A program made the position numbers and the translations under genes. This document shows positions 61,746-64,000 of a stretch of 64,000 bases of DNA, piece after piece. The first letter of the stretch is position 1; the number at the start of each line of letters is the position of its first letter. The stretch covers positions 1-64,000 of the forward strand of contig DXIS01000040.1 of the NCBI GenBank assembly GCA_019112735.1, read 5' to 3'. The DNA comes from Candidatus Mediterraneibacter guildfordensis (GTDB taxonomy: Bacteria > Bacillota > Clostridia > Lachnospirales > Lachnospiraceae). Below the pieces are notes generated by a model. The model did no database searches and had not been told where the DNA came from. It saw only the letters and a list, made by a program, of their open reading frames with translations.

Positions 61746-62241
61746 TTTTTACAACCGGTTACGGTCAAAATGAGACTTTGTCTTGCTTGATTGATTATGA
61801 TCTGCAGAGATCAGGGTGTGTCAAGGCCTTGCCCTTTGGGTGCTGCGCAGCCTTGACACACCCTGATCCTGCAGATATGATACGGACAAGCAAGCAAAGC
61901 CTCTCTGCGGTCCAGATCCTGAGCCCCATCCCGCCACATTCTTTGGTTATTGTTTGTCGAACTGATCCGGGTACCCCCAGCACGGAATCACAGAAGAATT
62001 TCCGATCGGATGCGCCTTTCACGGAATAAGGAATAAAGCCGTACCGGTGACTGTGGAGCCGCTGTAGAAAAAGTAAAAAACGGAGCGCTGACTTTAGGAG
62101 CAGAGATGAAGTTGTCTGAGCGAATGCGAGTTCTTCATCTCTGCTCCTGTTTTTTGTCAGTGTTCCGTTTTTGTAGTTTTTCTTAAGCTGCAGAACCGGA
62201 AACGGGAAGGTTTTATCCCTTATTCCGTGAATCCGCATTCT
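61746..62241. repeat. Two-domain hairpin repeat element B, copy 2
   Basis: Homologous to 36939-37441. Domain 1 hairpin spans 61800-61876, closed by ATCTGCAG/CTGCAGAT; here its GGTGTGTC/GACACACC part is perfectly paired where copy 1 has wobble and mismatch. Domain 2 (62018-62231) is closed by TTCACGGAATAA/TTATTCCGTGAA and tipped by AGGAGCAGAGATGAAG (62096-62111) with its complement (62133-62148) around a loop with TGTCTGAGC and GCGAGTT. It lies between the convergent spoVAC and aminotransferase genes. Confidence 0.8.
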
Positions 62242-62252
62242 GATTGAATTCT

Positions 62253-63539
62253 TTACAGGTTCCCCAGCAGTTTATCGATGCTTACCAGCTTCACGCTGAG
62301 CACGAAGATCTCTGCCGCCATCTGCAGTTCGTCCGGTGTCGGATAGGACGGTGCGATACGGATATTGCTGTCGTGCGGGTCTTTTCCGTACGGATAGGTC
62401 GCGCCTGCGCCTGTCATGACTACGCCTGCTTCTTTTGCTTTTGCGACGATCGCTTTCGCGCATCCGTCCATCGCGTCAAAGGAGATGAAGTATCCGCCCA
62501 GCGGCTTCACCCATGAACCGATGCCCAGTCCGCCGAGTTCTCTCTCCAGCACGTCGATGACTGCCTCGAATTTCGGACGCAGGATGTCTGCATGTTTCTT
62601 CATGTGCTCCACGATGCCGTGTACGTCCTTGAAGAAGCGTACGTGGCGGAGCTGGTTTACTTTGTCATGTCCGATGGTCTGCATCTGCATCATGCTGCGG
62701 ATCTCGTCAAGGTTTGCCTCGGATGCAGCCAGCGCTGCGATACCGGAACCCGGGAATGTGATCTTGGATGTGGATGCGAATTTGTATACCATATCCGGAT
62801 TGCCTGCTTTTTTACACTCGGACAGGATCTCGATGAGGTAGTCCTGCTTGTCCTCATAGAGATGATGTACGCAGTATGCGTTGTCCCAGTAGATACGGAA
62901 GTCTTCCGCTGCCGGATGCAGGTTCGCGAAACGGAAGACCGTCTCGTCTGAATAAGTGATGCCCTGCGGGTTGGAGTATTTCGGCACGCACCAGATACCC
63001 TTTACAGCCGGGTCTTCATTTACGTATTTCTCTACCAGATCCATATCCGGGCCGGTAGGCGTCATCGGGATATTGATCATCTCGATGCCGAAGTGCTCTG
63101 TGATGCCGAAGTGTCTGTCATATCCCGGCACCGGACAGAGGAATTTTACCTTGTCGAGCTTGCACCACGGTGTGCTTCCGAGCACGCCGTGTGTTACGGC
63201 GCGTGCTACTGTATCATACATAACATTCAGACTGGAGTTGCCGAAAATGATCACATTGTCTTTCGGAACTTCCATCATATCAGCCAGAAGACGTTTTGCT
63301 TCTGTGATGCCGTCCAGTCCGCCGTAGTTTCTGCAGTCAACGCCGTCCTCGCATGTGAGATCCGCGCTGCTGTTCAGCACATCCATCATGCCCATGGACA
63401 GATTCAGCTGCTCTACAGACGGCTTGCCGCGGGACATATCGAGCTTCAGGCCTTTGGCCTTGATCTCTGTATAGCGGGCTTCCAGGCCGCTCTTCAGTTC
63501 CAGTAACTCTTCTTTACTCAAATCTTTGTATGCAGTCAT
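62253..63539 (-). CDS. PLP-dependent aminotransferase (aspartate aminotransferase-like)
   Basis: 428 residues, fold-type I. Lys259 in FASTSKITFPGSG binds PLP, Asp219 in YWDNAY contacts the pyridine nitrogen, and an Arg near the C terminus (SNIRIAPSYP) binds the substrate carboxylate. The N-terminal SRGKPSVEQLNLS pattern places it in the large clostridial group annotated as aspartate aminotransferase (PF12897-like), distinct from classical AspC. The amino acid partner is uncertain. It ends just beside repeat element B. Confidence 0.88.
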   Translation of the reverse strand: MTAYKDLSKEELLELKSGLEARYTEIKAKGLKLDMSRGKPSVEQLNLSMGMMDVLNSSADLTCEDGVDCRNYGGLDGITEAKRLLADMMEVPKDNVIIFGNSSLNVMYDTVARAVTHGVLGSTPWCKLDKVKFLCPVPGYDRHFGITEHFGIEMINIPMTPTGPDMDLVEKYVNEDPAVKGIWCVPKYSNPQGITYSDETVFRFANLHPAAEDFRIYWDNAYCVHHLYEDKQDYLIEILSECKKAGNPDMVYKFASTSKITFPGSGIAALAASEANLDEIRSMMQMQTIGHDKVNQLRHVRFFKDVHGIVEHMKKHADILRPKFEAVIDVLERELGGLGIGSWVKPLGGYFISFDAMDGCAKAIVAKAKEAGVVMTGAGATYPYGKDPHDSNIRIAPSYPTPDELQMAAEIFVLSVKLVSIDKLLGNL

Positions 63540-63732
63540 TTCAGGACTCCTCCACTCTTTCTTGATTTTTAGTCACCGTCTGCTATTGTATCGGATTTAT
63601 GACGGTTCGTCAATGGTTTCCTGCATTTTTCTAACGAAACTAAGCGATATTTTTAACAAAATCGTCCGTCAATGAAATGTAAAGATGCAAATCATTCATT
63701 TTCGACGTTTTATCCGGTGCCCGGGCATGCCA

Positions 63733-63768
63733 GAAGGCACCCTGCGGTGTGATCCGCAGGATGCCTTC
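63733..63768. terminator. Hairpin downstream of secF
   Basis: Near-perfect 15-bp stem between GAAGGCACCCTGCGG (from 63733) and CCGCAGGATGCCTTC (from 63754). No T-run follows on either strand, so it may be a stabilising or factor-dependent 3' structure. Confidence 0.5.
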
Positions 63769-63789
63769 CCGGTAGTGATTCATTTATGA

Positions 63790-64000
63790 TTAATGTTTTT
63801 TCTTCTCTGTCAGTCCGTCCGTGCGTTTCCGCATCACATACCAGAGCGCTCCGGTGATGCATACGGATGTATACGCGCCGCAGGCGATGCCGACCATGAG
63901 CGGTGAAGCGAACTCTTTGATGGAGCTTACGCCCAGCACGAAGAGCGCCACGACCATAATAAATGTAGTCAGGTTCGTGTAAATGCTCCGGGTCAGCGTC
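63790..64000 (-). CDS. secF: Protein export membrane protein SecF, C-terminal part
   Basis: Partial gene running off the right edge. The last 69 or so codons read TLTRSIYTNLTTFIMVVALF, then GVSSIKEFASPLMVGIACGA and YTSVCITGALWYVMRKR, ending EKKKH. This matches the last two membrane helices of SecF (RSI.T.LTT and the IG...GTYSS-type segment). It could equally be the end of a fused SecDF. The stop codon is at 63790-63792. Confidence 0.8.
   Translation of the reverse strand, partial: TLTRSIYTNLTTFIMVVALFVLGVSSIKEFASPLMVGIACGAYTSVCITGALWYVMRKRTDGLTEKKKH

Noticed and set aside
61739-62029. 96-codon frame, with a similar 80-codon frame at 36920-37162
   Set aside because: Both are chance frames across the domain 1 hairpin of repeat element B; differences between copies follow base pairing rather than codons.
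1-64000. CRISPR arrays, tRNA or rRNA genes
   Set aside because: No regularly spaced direct repeats and no recognisable tRNA T-arm or rRNA sequences were found on reading both strands.

Overview
The window reads as a chromosomal segment of a spore-forming, anaerobic Firmicute, most likely Lachnospiraceae. The grounds are three spoVA sporulation genes, Clostridia-type Shine-Dalgarno sites (GGAGG-like), a TPP riboswitch with thiamine salvage genes, an asnA asparagine synthetase, a two-gene SUF system and a moderately high GC content by eye. No rRNA, tRNA, CRISPR array, intact transposase or phage gene was found.

Layout. 0.3-5.3 kb: malQ-glgP maltodextrin genes, divergent from an AraC regulator. 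5.3-14.1 kb: MoeA-like protein, NAD synthetase, Hsp33, a methyltransferase, and a heterodimeric ABC exporter with a MarR regulator. 14.2-18.9 kb: OPT peptide transporter with a PqqD-like partner, a PHP protein and membrane proteins. 19.4-26 kb: asnA, a C39-like peptidase, NhaC, a GH13 glucosidase divergent from a second AraC paralogue, and mscL. 26.1-31.3 kb: riboswitch-controlled thiamine salvage (thiM-thiE-HAD-thiD-cytX) preceded by thiW. 31.3-36.6 kb: XRE regulator, YbaK, SufC/SufB-like pair, LysR and the divergent YeiH. 37.5-43.9 kb: complete pho regulon (pstSCAB-phoU-phoPR) preceded by Pho boxes; its PstS looks circularly permuted. 44-45.6 kb: a decaying phosphonate locus (intact phnX, deleted phnW, internally deleted RpiR). 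45.7-57.3 kb: the most unusual region, a co-directional array of PqqD, a radical SAM/SPASM enzyme, an unrecognised small protein, an HPr-kinase-like ATPase, an ABC exporter, an Ig-like surface protein, two fused Wzz/BY tyrosine kinases and a PHP-type tyrosine phosphatase, with its own two-component system upstream. 57.3-64 kb: glmS, spoVAE and spoVAD, a divergent spoVAC, an aminotransferase and the 3' end of secF.

Cutting across this are dispersed non-coding palindromic elements: two copies of a ~330 bp giant hairpin (A), two copies of a ~500 bp two-domain hairpin element (B), and two copies of a 52 bp REP-like palindrome. A and B hairpin tips share a conserved loop, and their stems differ between copies by base-pair-preserving changes. 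All three families lie directly downstream of stop codons. A separate ~155 bp multi-branched structure precedes the first AraC gene.

The strongest candidates for something undescribed are the radical-SAM/BY-kinase operon and the covarying palindromic elements. The permuted PstS and the half-deleted phosphonate locus are also worth checking.
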